DNA of 64,000 bases from Chamaea fasciata (GCA_029207755.1 JARCOQ010000003.1:98658646-98722645), one strand, 5' to 3'. Counted from the first letter of the stretch, positions 38,461 through 51,544 are shown. Numbers and translations are program-made. Notes: generated by a model from the letters alone, not told the origin.

Positions 38461-41010
38461 AGGATCACAGCATACCAGATTGGAAAGGAAGAGAATCACC
38501 TGATCCAACCTTTCCTGGAAAAAGCACAGTCTAAACAAATGGCCCAGCACCCTGCCCAGCTGATTCTTATAAGTGTCCAATATTGGGGAATCCACCACTA
38601 CACTGGGGAGATTATTCTAATGCTTGATTGTTCTCACTGTGAAAAATTTTCTTCTTATACCTAATTGGAATCTTCCTAGAAGTAACTTGTACCCATTACA
38701 AGTCATTTTTTCCCTTTTGTCCAAGGAATCATATGAAGTCTCCATTTTGTCTGTAGCCACCCTTTAAACATTGGAATACAGTGGTAAGGTCTCCCCTGAA
38801 CATTCTTTTCTCAAGACTGAACAAACCCAGTTCTCTCAGCCTTTCCTCATATGGCAGGCTGCCTGATCCTTTTATCTTTATTTGTCCCCTTCTCTGGATC
38901 CTCTCCAGCCTGTCCACATCCTTTTTTGCAGAGCAGGGACCAAAACTGAACACAATGTTCCAGATGTGGCCTGACAATCACTGAATAGAGTGGGACAATG
39001 ACTTCTTTCTCTCTGCTGGTGATGCCCCTGTTGACCAGCATCCTGTTGGTTTTCTTTGCTGCAGCAGCACAATGCTCACCCTTAAGCTGTTGTCCCTCAG
39101 AGGCCCCCAGGCCCCTTTCCCAGAGCTGCTCCCCAGACAGGCAGATCCCAGCCTGTGCTGCACTCCTGGACTTTGCTTTCCCAGAACTTTACACTTGTCC
39201 CTGTTGAATTTACAAGGTTCTGCTCAGCCACTCTTCCAGCCTGTCCAGGTCTTCCTGCAGGATGACACTCTCTTCCAAAGTGCCCAAATCTCTACCACAT
39301 TTCATCCCATCTTCCAGATTACATTTGAAGATATTAAAGTGCACTGGGCCCAATATCAAGCCCTGGGATGGGCTGCCAGTTTGAAGTGGAGGCATCTATC
39401 ACCACATGGCTGAGAGTGCAGTTTCTCAGCCACTTCCCCACCCACTGCACAAATCACTTATCTAAGCCATCACACATCAGTTTTTCCAGGAAAAGGCCAC
39501 AGGAAATGGTATTGAAAGCCTTAGAGAAATCCAGGTAGACATCATCCACTCCTCACTCCCCATCAACCAAGCAGGCTGTTTTGTCATAGCAGGCAATCAT
39601 GTTTGTCAAGCACCATTGCTCTTGGGGAATCCATGCTGGCCTTTCCCAATCACATGCTTCATCTGGCTTGTGATAATCCACAGGAAGATTATACAGAAAG
39701 AGGTATTTTGCTTTCCTAACTGCATCTCTGCACACCCTGGCAATGTCCTTGTAGTTTTCAACAGGTGTTCATCCACTTTCTGTCTCTGTTACAGTTCTCT
39801 TGGTTTTGAACACACTCAGAAGCTCTCAGTTAAGCCAAGGGCATCTTTTTCTCTGATTACTTCCATCACCTTTGAAGGGGATGAACTGCTTTTGTGCTCC
39901 CAGGAAAACATTCTTGAAAAAATCCTAGCACTCACTAGCTCTTTTATCCTCCACGGATCCCTGCCAACTGAGCTCTGAGTGAGCTGAAAGTGTGCTCTTC
40001 TAAACTTCTGGTTTTTTCTCAGTATTGCCTTCAGCACACTCAGCCAGATCCCAAATACCACAATATTGTGATCACTGCCACCAAGGCTATCATTGAGATA
40101 TTACAGAACAGCTTTTGTCCATTTTTGAGCAGCAAGTCCAGCAGTGCCTCACTCCTAGTTGGCACATCTAACACTTGTATGAGGAAGCAGTTCCCTATGC
40201 ATTCCAGAAATTTGATGTATGACACATCAAGCGCTATATGGTTCTTCCAACAAATGTCTGGGTAGTTGAATTCACTCATAAGAACCAGGTTCTGTTGACC
40301 TGAAGTTTGCTTAAGTGACCTAAATATTGCTTCACAGGCCCTATCATCTTGGTTTGGAGGTTAGTGGCAGACATCTACTCTAAGACTCCCTTTGGAGACG
40401 ACAACTCTGAGTTTGACTCAGAAGCATTCAAAAGAGCCTCCATGATCACCACAGATGGCTATTACAGATTCGAGGTTCTCCTTAACATAGAGCACAACTC
40501 ATTCTCCTCTTCTTCCCTCCTGCCTATCTTTATAAAACAGCCTATGGCCATCCAGCACAATTCTCAAGACACATGAGCTGCCCCACCACATTTCAGTTAT
40601 TTCTACGATATAGTACTTTGTGGCTACACAAGGAGCTCCAGTTCCTCATGTTCCCCAGTTGGATGTAATGATGTGAGCATTGCCACTTTGGACCCAACCC
40701 CTCAAGTCCTTCACTTTAAAACCAAGTCTTACTCACCAAGTTGGTTAGCCTGTTGTCAAAGATTCCTTCACCTCTTCCGGACAGGTGGATCCCATCCCTC
40801 CATAAAAGACTACAGTCATTAAAGAATATCCCACTGCCATGAAGCCCAAATCCTCATGATGGTATCAGTCACAAAGTCAGAAGTTAACTCACATCATACA
40901 TGTATTTCTGGCTGCATCTTTTCCTTTAACTGTCAAAATGGAAGAAAAAGACACCAATACTTTTCATTTGGACTCCCAGGGCTCTGTAGTTTTCCCGGAT
41001 TTTAGTTTAT
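38461..41010 (-). mobile_element. Long CR1 LINE copy, about 2.5 kb, with ORF2 remnants
   Basis: The element's 3' end is at the low coordinate (GGATCACAGCATACCAGATTGG, reverse-complement tail) and it runs to about 41010 in the 5' region. Broken frames on the minus strand carry recognisable ORF2 pieces. Around 40040-40279 is the C-terminal part of the APE-type endonuclease (F-N-Y-P-D-I-C-W). Around 39480-39560 is a reverse transcriptase segment. Around 38729-38977 is the C-terminal [17 protein letters not shown] block. The spacing is shorter than a full ORF2 and the frame is interrupted, so the copy is internally deleted and dead. It is the longest repeat in the window. Confidence 0.9.
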
Positions 41011-41650
41011 GCTGAACTGCTTTATGGTCACTATTATAAGAACACCTAAATACTAAACTTGTCTACTCTCCAAAACAAGTTTTTGCTAGAAAGGGTGTAA
41101 CATACTTATAAACTGCGTTCAAGTTAATCAAAATCACTAATTTTCAGATAGAACTTTTAATTTTATTCTAAGCATGTGAAACTCTACACTGTATGCCTTC
41201 AATTCTAAAAATAGTGTGATTGCCAGTCAGCCAGAAATTTAGAATGCATCCAGAAGCTCCTACGCTGCACTTGCCAGGAATGTCAAGACTTTGAAAAATC
41301 ACATATATTATAACAGTCAAGACAAACTAATCTGTAACACGAGCACACAGAACACACTCTGATTATTCATTATTGTGAGGCCTGGCAGTATCACTGCAGT
41401 TCAGCTTCCTTCTGTATTTTCATTATAAACCAAATTTGAAAAACTGTTCCAGCTAAATGTGCATGTCCTGGTCTGTATGCCTTAAAAAAATACAGTTTAA
41501 CATGTTTGGGGATTATGACACTTAGTAGTGACTTGAGAATATGAAAGAAAATCAACAGTATCTTTTAGTTGTTTAAGTAAACCATTCCATACGGTTTTGA
41601 TGACTGAAATCCAGAGGTACCCATCAAGTCTCAGACCAGAGTAATGAGGA

Positions 41651-41690
41651 CTCCTCCATGAGGGGTTTGAATCCTCCATGAGGGGTTTGT
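41651..41690. repeat. Tandem duplication, 20-bp period
   Basis: TCCTCCATGAGGGGTTTG occurs at 41652-41669 and 41672-41689, identical over 18 bases. Confidence 0.95.
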
Positions 41691-42011
41691 ACTCTATTTA
41701 TGTGAAACAAAACATGGTGAGTTTATATGCCCATGTTTTGCCATTAGCTATTTAATTAAACTACGTTTTCACAATGTGAATAAATCTTACTGGTTGATCT
41801 TTGGACCACCAGGTATCCGTCCAGCCAAGGCTAAATTTCAAATGCTATTGAATACTTGGGAGTGCTAGCTCTTAAATAACTTACAATGCTCTCAATGAAA
41901 TCCCTCTCCTCTCACTTTTAGCTGTTGGAAGAGTTGAGAAAAGATTCTGTAAAGACATTACTAGTCTGAAAGCATATTCTACTTAGGTCTTTCTGTTACT
42001 TGGAAAATTTC

Positions 42012-42455
42012 AATTACAGAATGAGTCAGGTTGGAAGAGACTACAGTGGGTCATTTGGTCCAATCTCCCTGCCCAAGCAGGGTCATCCTAGAACACACAG
42101 CACAGGATTGTGTCCAGATGGCTCTTGAATATCTCCAGTGAAGGAGACTCTGCAGAGTCTCTGGGAAACCTGTTTCTGTGCACGGTCACTCACATAGTAA
42201 AGAAGTTCTTCCTCATGCTCAGATGGAACTTCCTGTGCATCAGTTTCTGACCATTGCTTCTCGTTCTATTGGTAGGCACCACCAAGAGCCTCCATCCTCT
42301 TCACAACCACCCTGTAGACATTTATATACATTGATGAGACCCTCTCAATGGCCTCTTCTCAAGGCTGAACAGGCCCAGCTCCCTCAGCCTTTCCTCAAAA
42401 GAGAGGAAAGGTCCTCTCCAGACCAACTTAGTAGCTCTCTGCTGGACAAAGGCAT
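42012..42455 (-). mobile_element. CR1 LINE, 3' fragment
   Basis: The reverse complement of CR1 is visible from ACAGAATGAGTCAGGTTGGAAGAG through GGCTGAACAGGCCCAGCTCCCTCAGCC to the GTAGCTCTCTGCTGGAC segment. Minus-strand translation near 42330-42400 gives the [15 protein letters not shown] end of ORF2. It is truncated at the 5' side. Confidence 0.9.
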
Positions 42456-43599
42456 AAGCTGGATAAAATTTTAAAGATGGAATGCGTTTCAAACTTATGC
42501 TGGGTGTTAAGGACAAGCACTGTTTGCTGTAACACCATTTCACATATAGTCTTATGCCAGCACATACATTCAAATTAGAAAGAGGCAACAGGAATAAAAA
42601 GGGTGGTGGCAGTCTTGTGAGAAGACAACAGAATTAAAACCAAGCAAACAGATTGTAAGATTCATATTTTGTTTTAGTGATTTCAGCTGAATGCCAGAAC
42701 CTTGTCATATTTCATCTTTGGAGATGCAAAGATAACAAATGTTGACTGAGAAAGGATGCTGGAAAAAAGAAACAACAGAAGCCATCATGAGAAAAAAACA
42801 TTCCACTTGAAGCAGCATCAAGTGTAAAGGACACCTACAAGAGGGAAATGCAATCCTGTCACAATTCATAGAGAATTATATACTTAATAACTAAACATAG
42901 TAATCTTAAACCTTTCAGTTGATGGCTTATTGAAGTATTTTTCAGTCTATATGAAGCTCTGCCATACAGATCAGATATTTTGATTATAATTGAAAGCAGT
43001 ACATAAGTTAGCCTTCAGCTGTTAGCAAATTAAGATAAGTGACAGAGCCAAAAACTCAACAGTGCACCCGTAAGTTATTTTTGTCTTTGCCAGAGAAGGT
43101 ATTTTAGGAGACTATGAACATATTAGCACACCTCTAGCCTAAACTGAGTATTTTAACAAGACACAGACATGCTGCACTTCTGCAATGACTGAATAAATTT
43201 CTCAAATTACTTCAACAGTGAACGAATAAAGCCTGTGAATGCAATGATGTATAAAAAAAGTGAAAATGTCTGTCTCCTGTAAAATCTACAACTGCAAGAA
43301 TAAAGGGACAAAGATTTTAATCCAGAGTCATAGTTATTCATCACGGCCCAATCACACTGGATCACCACAAAACCATGAGACCAGGTTTACAAGGCAGAGA
43401 TGGAAACCTCAGACAATCAGAACTGCTGTTAAGCAGCCCACAGCTTTGTCTCATTAGTCTCAGATGTTTCATGAAGTGGTAATGCAGGTAATTTTAATTC
43501 AATGTGAATGCTGAGGCATTGGGTAGGTTTTTGTTGTCAAGGTCCACCTTGACTTCATATAGATCTACTCCTAGCTGATGACCAGCTTGAAAGAGAAAG

Positions 43600-43730
43600 C
43601 ATAGGATGGCAATCGTTATCCAGACCCAACAGGACAAAATCCGGAGTAACCTCATCTGTCCCCACCACTGACCCTGCTTTGAGCAGGAGGCCGAATCAGA
43701 GACCTTGGTGTTCCTCATTCTATGAATTTT
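43600..43730 (+). mobile_element. CR1 LINE, 3'-end fragment
   Basis: The plus strand shows GGACAAAATCCGGAGTAACCTCATCTG, then ACCCTGCTTTGAGCAGGAGGCC and the tail CATTCTATGAATT, the CR1 3' UTR with its terminal octamer. The left limit is approximate because the sequence is degraded. A 74-codon minus-strand open frame over this element is not a gene. Confidence 0.75.
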
Positions 43731-46700
43731 TTCTGTTTATTTAACTGTTAACAATTTATTAGGTGTTAATTTTTAAGATAAAATGAGACAGAAAATAAAC
43801 AATTTCTTTTTTTAAAGCTTGCCATCACATCACAATATATGTGCATTACAAATATAAAACAATAGTGTTTAATACCTCTTTGTCCCAAACCAAGTTGATT
43901 TTCCTCAAATAATCCAAGTCCCTCCTAGAACTCACAAGAGGGGAGAGATGCACAGAAATAATGCCACGGATGCAGGGTGAAGCAAACCCTACTGAAAGAA
44001 ATTACATTGCAGCAATGAATACTGGAGCACAAGTGAGATGTTGCCACATGGGATAAATGTAATAATTACACTTTTGCACATAGTTTCATCTGTACAGCAC
44101 CTACATAACTCCATACAGCACATTATAAAATATTGCTGCATTTATGGAATTGTACTAAAAGCCTCTCACTGTAAAATCCCAATATTTTAACTTAATAGTA
44201 GGAACATGTACCTCCTACACCAACTTGTAATTCCTAAAATGTTAATTTAAATAGCAGATTCTGTTGCACTGTATGCATCACAGTTAAGTCAGATTCCTCT
44301 TACCACTCTAACTACAAAACTACTTACTCCCAAATACACATTTTTAAGTTGCAGAGGCCTGTAACTATAAAAGCAAATGTCATCTTACTTTTAGTACAGG
44401 TAGCAGAGACTGTAGAAAAAAATTAGTATTTTTATTAAAGACACCAAACACTTGTAAAGATTATTTAAAATAAATAACGGAAAAATGACAGGGGATCATC
44501 ACACAAGAAAGGTATCAAAAAAACCCAAAACATTTACTTTAATAACTATATGCTCCAACAGTCACTATGATTTGCTGTGGGAAAACTTCAAGAAAAAGGC
44601 TTCACATGTGAATGACCCAAACTGCTTAGTCAAAGAAGGACAGGACTTAGGCAAAGCACCCAGAGTTAGCCACAGTTCTAAAACTGTGTGTCTGGATTCT
44701 CACACCCCTCTCCTCTTCATACAGTTTTTGAGAATTGTCTTAAAGGCTTTTACTTTTTTTGGGGGGGAGAACAGACACAAAAAGAGGGAACATGACACAC
44801 AATAAAACCGAACAACACTTTACTAGAACAAGAACTAGAAGCTTAAATTCCTAACAGAAAAATCTGAGAACAAGTAGGGCAGCCAGAACAAAAAGCACAT
44901 CCCTCCCTTTGTTCATTGTGTCCTTGGCAGACAGACTCATACTTCCAGCCAAGTCTAGCATATTCTGAACAGTGGCAGACTCTGCTCAACCACCCCAGTC
45001 CCTCAGAAGCTTTCCCTGTTCCCTCTGAGAACAGGCTGCCTGTTTCCAGCTCCTCACCACAGCCTTGCAGCCCCTCAATGAGCCTGGGCATCTGCAGCTT
45101 CCTCTGCAACTCTCCTTTTGCCTCACTTCAGCAGTTACTCAGTCCTTAACCCCAAAGCAAGCTCTCACAGGAAGACACAATTTTACCTCCACCTATCCTT
45201 CTCTTCAAAAGAAGAAACTAGGCATAATGCCTTTCACCAGCACTTTCACCACTATTGATTATGATACTTCTTAGGCAATTTTTAGGTTTTACATAAAGGA
45301 TCAAACCCATGGCTTGCTTAACACAGCACCCTTGTCAGAATTGATACATCAGAAGCAGCTGTGAGAACCACATGGCACAGTAGCTCAGACTAGAAAATAC
45401 CTGGTTAGAAGACAAATGCTACTTTCATAGTGAAAGAATGAGAGTTCCATTAGGACACTTGGTAAAAAGGCAAAAACCAGGCAGGCATAACAAGAAATAA
45501 TGCCAGGAATACAGCTCAAAACCACTCAGATTAGAATGGATAAACACGATTACCAGAATCCAGTTTAATGGAAAACATTTTCTGACTCTTGGAATCTTCC
45601 ACAAAAGCATCCAATCTTGATTTTGAAATACATTTAAGTAAAAAACTTATTGGTTTAACCATGGAAATATTTTTTCTGTGCTGCATCAGAAGCAAAGATG
45701 AACTAATAAATCTCCCTTTAAAAGTCTATCTCCAGAGGACTTTATCTTTGCTCCTTACAATAGGAAACCATTTTAGATCCTGACACCTGGCATTTACAAA
45801 CCTTCCAGAACACTTTTTCTTTACTAGGCCCTTCTTAGCATTTTTCTACTCTTAGCCCCAGCAACATCTCAGAAAATTAAAACCTGTATTTCCACTACGA
45901 ACTGAAATAGAAGCAAATGCCTGCTCCTTTTGAAAGGGGATTTTTAAAAGTAATTTGAGATTTACATTCTTCCTTAGGGAAAAATTAATAACCTGAATTT
46001 TCTATGATGTTCATATGCATCTCTATTCATAGCTAGAACTAGGTATATCCTTAAAAGTAGGTACATGCTTAGGGCAAGAGACTGCCATGAACAGAAATAC
46101 TTATTTTTAGAAATGAGTAGTTCTGTTGAACAGGACAATCGTAACTCCTGCTTTTCTCAGCAGATCGGAAGAAGAAATCCAGGTTTCCATCCCAGACCCC
46201 TTCCCAGTCTCCTCCCCACTGTGGTAGGAGTGAAATGCACCTAGTTTCTCCTACGCAGGCAAACAGCTTTAAGCAGGTTACAATGTTACATCCCTTTCAC
46301 TTAACATCCCCTTCAAGATAGCCAACTCAGACATTCACAATGCCTCATCTCAATTTTCTACACCTATTTTTTTTTGTTAATTTACCTTCTCCAAATCCAT
46401 AATAAATGTGCAGTACTCCACGTGAAAAAGTCCTTGACACGGGGCTCAGAATTGCAGCACATTCCCTATCCATATAAAAACACAAGGTCCTCCCTGTTAT
46501 TCTCCATTTCACGTAGTTTGCTTTACAAAGCTTCTCTTGGAGGTCATCCACGACTTACAGATCCCATTCCTAATTTTAAGCCACCACATTGCATGCAGAA
46601 TCGAACAGCCTCCACTGAAGAATGTATAGCTGGCTTTTTCAGTGTTGAAGCAAGGCTGGTTTTTTCTGTCCATTTACTCTTTCCTGTTAGTTCTGAAATT

Positions 46701-46754
46701 CTTCAAAACACTGTTACCTGCCTCATTCAGGCAAACCTTGCCAAGTGTTGCCAG

Positions 46755-47320
46755 TAATTCAAGGGAGGTGACACATCCTCCCGACACAGCACTGCATAAT
46801 GAGGCCACACCTGGAGTAGCAGGTGCAGTTCTGGCCTCTTCAGCAAGAGGGAAACATGGACTTAGTGGAGAGGGTCCCACAGGCCACAGGGATGATGAAG
46901 GGACTGGACTTTCTCTCCTGTGGGGAAAGGCTGAGAAAGCTGGGACTGTTCAGGCTGGAGACAAGAAGGCTCAGGGGGAGCCTTCTTCATCAATGTATGC
47001 AAATACCTGAAGGCAGAGTATAAAGAGGATGGAGCCAGGATCTTCATAGTTTTTCAAAGTGACAGGAGCAGAGGCAATGGACACAAACTGAAACACAGAA
47101 GGCATTGTGTCAACAACAGGAAACATTTTGTTACTTAGAGTGACTGCGCCCAGGCACAAGTCCTCCAGAGGGCTTGTGGAGTCTTCCCTCCTTTGGGATA
47201 CTCAAAAGCCATATGGGCATGGACCAGGGCAACATCCTCTGGGTGGCGTGGCTTGAGCAGTGGGATTGGACCAGGCAGCTAACACAGGCTACTTCTAACC
47301 TCAACCATTCTGTGATTCGG
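46755..47320 (+). mobile_element. CR1 LINE, 3' fragment, about 570 bp
   Basis: It begins in the ORF2 region (AATTCAAGGGAGGTGACACATCC) and passes through GGAAAGGCTGAGAAAGCTGGGACTGTTCAGGCTGGAGA. It ends with CTCAACCATTCTGTGATTCGG, the CR1 3' tail. Plus-strand translation near 46910-46990 gives the G-E-R-L-R-K-L-G-L-F-R-L-E-T-R-R-L-R-G C-terminus of ORF2. Its 3' end abuts a 12-bp perfect inverted repeat. Confidence 0.92.
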
Positions 47321-47356
47321 TGGTTATTAGTGTCTTTTTCAGATCACTAATAACCA
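47321..47356. repeat. Perfect 12-bp inverted repeat at a CR1 3' end
   Basis: TGGTTATTAGTG at 47321-47332 pairs exactly with CACTAATAACCA at 47345-47356; the spacer is 12 nt. It starts immediately after the CR1 tail. Confidence 0.9.
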
Positions 47357-48021
47357 TAATTGAGTTGTGTGGTCACTATATTTTCACCCAGAAACAGCTT
47401 ATTTCCATTAGCTTCCTAACTGAAGATGACAATTGACAGCAGCCCTTTCTCTCTAACAAATGCTTAAACCCTAGGAACAATTCACAGGAAGCTGTTTTAG
47501 AGGCACCTTTTCTTTTTAATAGTAACAAAAACATGCAAATCTAATAGTCTGTAAATCATAAAGGCAGTATGGACAATTTCAGAAAGCAAATCAAAGATAA
47601 GGTTCAGAAACAATCTGTAGAAGTAGGAGTTGACAAATAAAAACACAAGTAAACTCTATAAAGATATTAAGCTAAATGATGCTTATTCATATTTAATCAT
47701 TATACACTGAAAAAAATTTAGCATGGGTAAGATTTCCTTGAAATTGGAAAGAAAGGGCTACACTTCTTTAGAACATTGTCTTTAAACGCAGAAGGGGGAA
47801 TTCAAAAAAAATCACAGACCCGTGAATTTGAAATCAAATACTATAAGAGTTTTTTACAGTGTGCATTTATAAACACCTAGAAGGTAAAAAGTACAACACA
47901 ACTGAATCAAAAGCTTGTCCAGAACAAGTACGACTTGATTATATGACTGCAACTAACAGACGTGGCCTGTCACATGAGCATGACTGCCATCCATGATCAA
48001 ACCTATCCTTAGCACAGCCAG

Positions 48022-48466
48022 TGTGAGGAACAGTCGGGACAAAGCTGATTTTCTTCCTAGTAGCTGGCACAGTGATGTGCTTTGGATTTAATGAGAATAT
48101 GTTGATAACACACTGAAGTTTTAGTTGCTGCTGAGCAGTGCTTACTCCAAGTCAAGGACTTTGCAGTGTCTCATGCTCTGCCAGTGAGGAGGTGAACAAA
48201 AAGTTGGAAGAAAACATGGCCTGGGCAGGTGACAAACTGGTCAAAGGGATATTCCATACCACTGAGCATCATCCACAGGATAGAAACTGGGGGGAACTGG
48301 CTCCAGAGATCAATCTCTGCTACAAGACAGGCTGGGCATCAGTCAGAGGTTGATGTGCAATTGTACCATGCATCACTTGATCCTCTCCAATTTTATTTCT
48401 TTGGCTCCCTTTTTATTAGTATTGCATGGTACTTAGTTACTGGCTATGGTTAAAGTTATGCCTACA
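48022..48466 (+). mobile_element. Decayed solo LTR, same avian ERV family, opposite orientation
   Basis: The segments TTCTTCCTAGTAGCTGGCAC, AAAGGGATATTCCATACC and ACTGGGGGGAACTGG are shared with the LTR at 30908-31483 but in the plus orientation. The element ends near GGCTATGGTTAAAGTTATG. The TATA-like site is decayed (GATAGAAACTGGGG instead of TATAAACTGGGG), and about 100 bp appear deleted near 48418 relative to the other copy. No retroviral coding sequence is nearby. The ends are approximate. Confidence 0.82.
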
Positions 48467-49953
48467 GCCAGTCAGCCTGTCTTAATCCTAACATTTGGGC
48501 TGCTGGAGAGTATCAATCCAAATCCAAATTGTACAAAAAAATATATTGACGAAATACCGTCAAATCATACCGATGTATCAGATATCACTCCATTAACTCA
48601 AGCCTATGAAAACAACAGGAAAAATTTAAATATTTTGGTATCAGTAAGTACACTAATTATATCTACAAGCAGACATTCCATTATAATAATTGCAAACATT
48701 CAGTTGATCAGAAAATCCTGGAAAAAAAAATTGAGAAAGGTTTAAAAGCCTCAAATGGAGCTGAATTAAGTTACATGCAAAGCACAGTTTTGGCTGTAAA
48801 TAATCAGCCATAAAAATCTGTAACAGAAACCAACTATTAGGCAGCATTAGAGCAGGAAAGGATCTGTGGAAAGTAACAGCATTGCTAAACAGACAGAATA
48901 AGCCTTTTACTCTGCTTAGCATTACAAATATCTCAACCTGTTTTGAGAAGCACATCTCCAAATGACATAGAACAACTGGAAGAATTCCAAAAGCAGCTAC
49001 ACAAAAAAAAAAGGAGAGAGGCCTTGAAAACACAACCTAAGGAGAGATTTAAATAGACTTGTTCAGGCTTTACTTGACTGGAAGAAGACAATATAAACAT
49101 AAGATTCTTGCAAACACCAGGGAAATACACTTCCCTACACAGATGAAAGGGGCTCAAACTACAGATGATTTAGGCTAAACTTGGGCTAATTTCTAGGGCA
49201 ACCTAACTGCAAGCATAGTTAAGCACCTGTACAGGTTGCCAAACAAGACCAGAAACTTTAGAGAATTTTAAAATTATTTTTAAAGATTTCAAAATGGCTT
49301 GGATCTGAGGTCCAGATAAACTCTCAAATCCTTTTCAGAATTCTGTATTGGATTTTGTTTACCAAGGAAATATTTTTTAAAAGGAGAGAAAAGGGCTCTG
49401 CCTAAAAAATTTTCCAGTACACAGATGAAGAGACATCTGTATTTAAAGTATTTATAATTTAAAATCTGTTAAGAGATCAGATGCAATAGGCAGGAAAAAC
49501 AGCTGTGGGAGCCAGTCAAGATACTGATGATCTGGCAAGACAAACTCAAGTACAGGAACAAGACACACCCACAGGAGCTGTTTTTGTGTCATACCATTCT
49601 AGCACTACTCAAATTTCTTTTAAATGCTTCCACTCTTGCCAAACCAAGGTTACATTTGCTGAAAAGATTTCACATTATATTCATGTACTTGGTTTTAAAC
49701 ACATTCCATATGTTAAACTTTCTTGATTGGGAGTACAGCTATGCTGTGAGGGCAGGCAGTCTACACCTCCCTTATCTCCTGATCAATGCAAACAAATATT
49801 TTCAAGTGAGGATGAGCCTTTAGCACCAGTAAATTCAGAAACCTTTGTTTGCTAAGAGACAGGTAACCTACAACATCTTTTTCTAATTCACAGATTGTTC
49901 AAATATTTTGTGTATTAAACTTGTTTGCAGTAACAGAACACATCACTGAATGT

Positions 49954-49984
49954 AAAAAAAAAAAAAAAACAAAAACAAAAACAA
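49954..49984. repeat. A16 followed by (CAAAAA)n
   Basis: A16 at 49954-49969 runs into CAAAAACAAAAACAAA. This is a plain simple repeat. Confidence 0.9.
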
Positions 49985-51470
49985 AGCAGTGTAAAAAATT
50001 GAACTGAGCTGAAGTTCTCACCCACACTTTTTTCCTTCTGTATGTATTGCCTTTACTCTACATGCTTGTCTCCTTGAAAAGCCACATGTAACATTTCTTA
50101 TTAATTCCTTTGGGAAAGCAGGGACTGCAAGAAAGCAGACAGAACCTCTGAAGAAACGCAGAAATCCATAGACTATGCTTAGAATAATGGATTTCTAAAT
50201 TCCATAAAAGAGGAAAAAAAATAAGCAAGATGCAAACCTAGTGACAGAACTCTAATTTGATCCAGCACCATCCCAAAGGGGGATACAAAGTTTGTGGCCA
50301 AAAGTTACATAGACAGCCATCCACTGTAAGACAAGTTATTTCTAAAATATTAATTTAAAAAACCCAATTGTGCATATATACCTCGGGTACAGGTGTAGAG
50401 AAGTTGTGGATTAAGAACCTGAGTTACATTCCATGTCCCTCCTCCTCAAGCAGAGATCCTGGACTCTGTAGCAGAACTGCACCCACACATTGATTCTCAC
50501 AAGACATGCCCTGATGAGCACAAGTAAGAAACAGGAAGACAGACAAGCATGAAAATAGATAAAGGCTTCTTCCTTCAGAAAGGCACTTCCAGAAGTGTTA
50601 ATCTGTTGACAAAAGTCGTATTGTTTTCTCCTTTTCAGCAACTCAGAGAAGACAGAGTAGAAAGAAGTGGAATACTGTTTCTAGTCTGCTCCTTATTTCT
50701 GCTGGTTTCTTCATAGTCTACCTAGTCTTCCAAAGGGTATACAAATCAAAACCACAGTAAAACACTTAAATACAGAAACCTTCTATGCTTTTAAGGAGAA
50801 AAGAAAACAAAACCAAAACCACCAACAATCCCTCCCATATTAATTTGAAAATACTTCTGATAGTCTCCAGTCCAGAAAAAAAGCCTTCAATTAACATTTT
50901 CATACCAACAGATCCTGAAGAATCAATCAAAAAATTTAATCGCTTTCTAAAAGTCTAAGCTTGTCTAAAAGGAAGGTGTATACTTGTTTCATTTATATGG
51001 TGACTTACACATTAGCAGTTGGTCAGTAGATTTCCTGCACCCTGCATTTTGGACAGCTTTATGTTCCAGTGGAACAGAAATGCTCTCTTACTATCTAGAC
51101 GTGTTTCCTATGGATTTGGAGCTCTATTTATGCAATCTCTGGAAATCACATTTCCAGAGCAAACAGCAAAAAGATTAACATTTCATGAATAATACAGCAT
51201 CTTTCATTACTACAGTCAAACAATCTCCAAAACAACCTATGATGTTTAAAGGGTAAAGCTACTAGTTCCCTTTGAGAAATTAAATCATCCCTTCTCCCAA
51301 GATTTAGTCAGAAAGCATGACGCAAAGATTTTAAAAAAAAAAATCCTCCTAACTATATTGGTAGAAAATAATATCTACCAAAGTCCCTATGTACACTAAT
51401 TAAAGAGGTCCTGTTCCCAACTTGTTTTTCATGCTGTCTTTCCCTCTTACTTAGAATTTGGAATACTGAA

Positions 51471-51544
51471 CTATATCAGACTACAAAACAATAAATGCCC
51501 AAGGATTTGCTATATCAGACTATAAAACAACAATAAATGCCCAA
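51471..51544. repeat. Imperfect tandem duplication, about 39-bp period
   Basis: CTATATCAGACTACAAAACA plus ATAAATGCCCAA at 51471-51502 recurs at 51510-51544 with one substitution and a 3-base insertion (AAC). Confidence 0.9.

Noticed and set aside
38729..40279. Several open frames that could be read as genes
   Set aside because: They are fragments of CR1 ORF2 (endonuclease, reverse transcriptase and C-terminal pieces) in a broken element.
43494..43718. Minus-strand 74-codon open frame with a hydrophobic segment, looking like a small membrane protein or a viral leader peptide
   Set aside because: The underlying DNA is a CR1 3' UTR in plus orientation (ACCCTGCTTTGAGCAGGAGG and the tail ATTCTATG), so the frame is accidental.
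44843..45149. CT-rich stretch with open frames on both strands, considered as a processed pseudogene
   Set aside because: No homologous protein was recognised on either strand and there is no poly(A) tail or target duplication.
46374..46757. Plus-strand 127-codon open frame, the longest of its region
   Set aside because: It has no recognisable features and its end runs into a CR1 copy.
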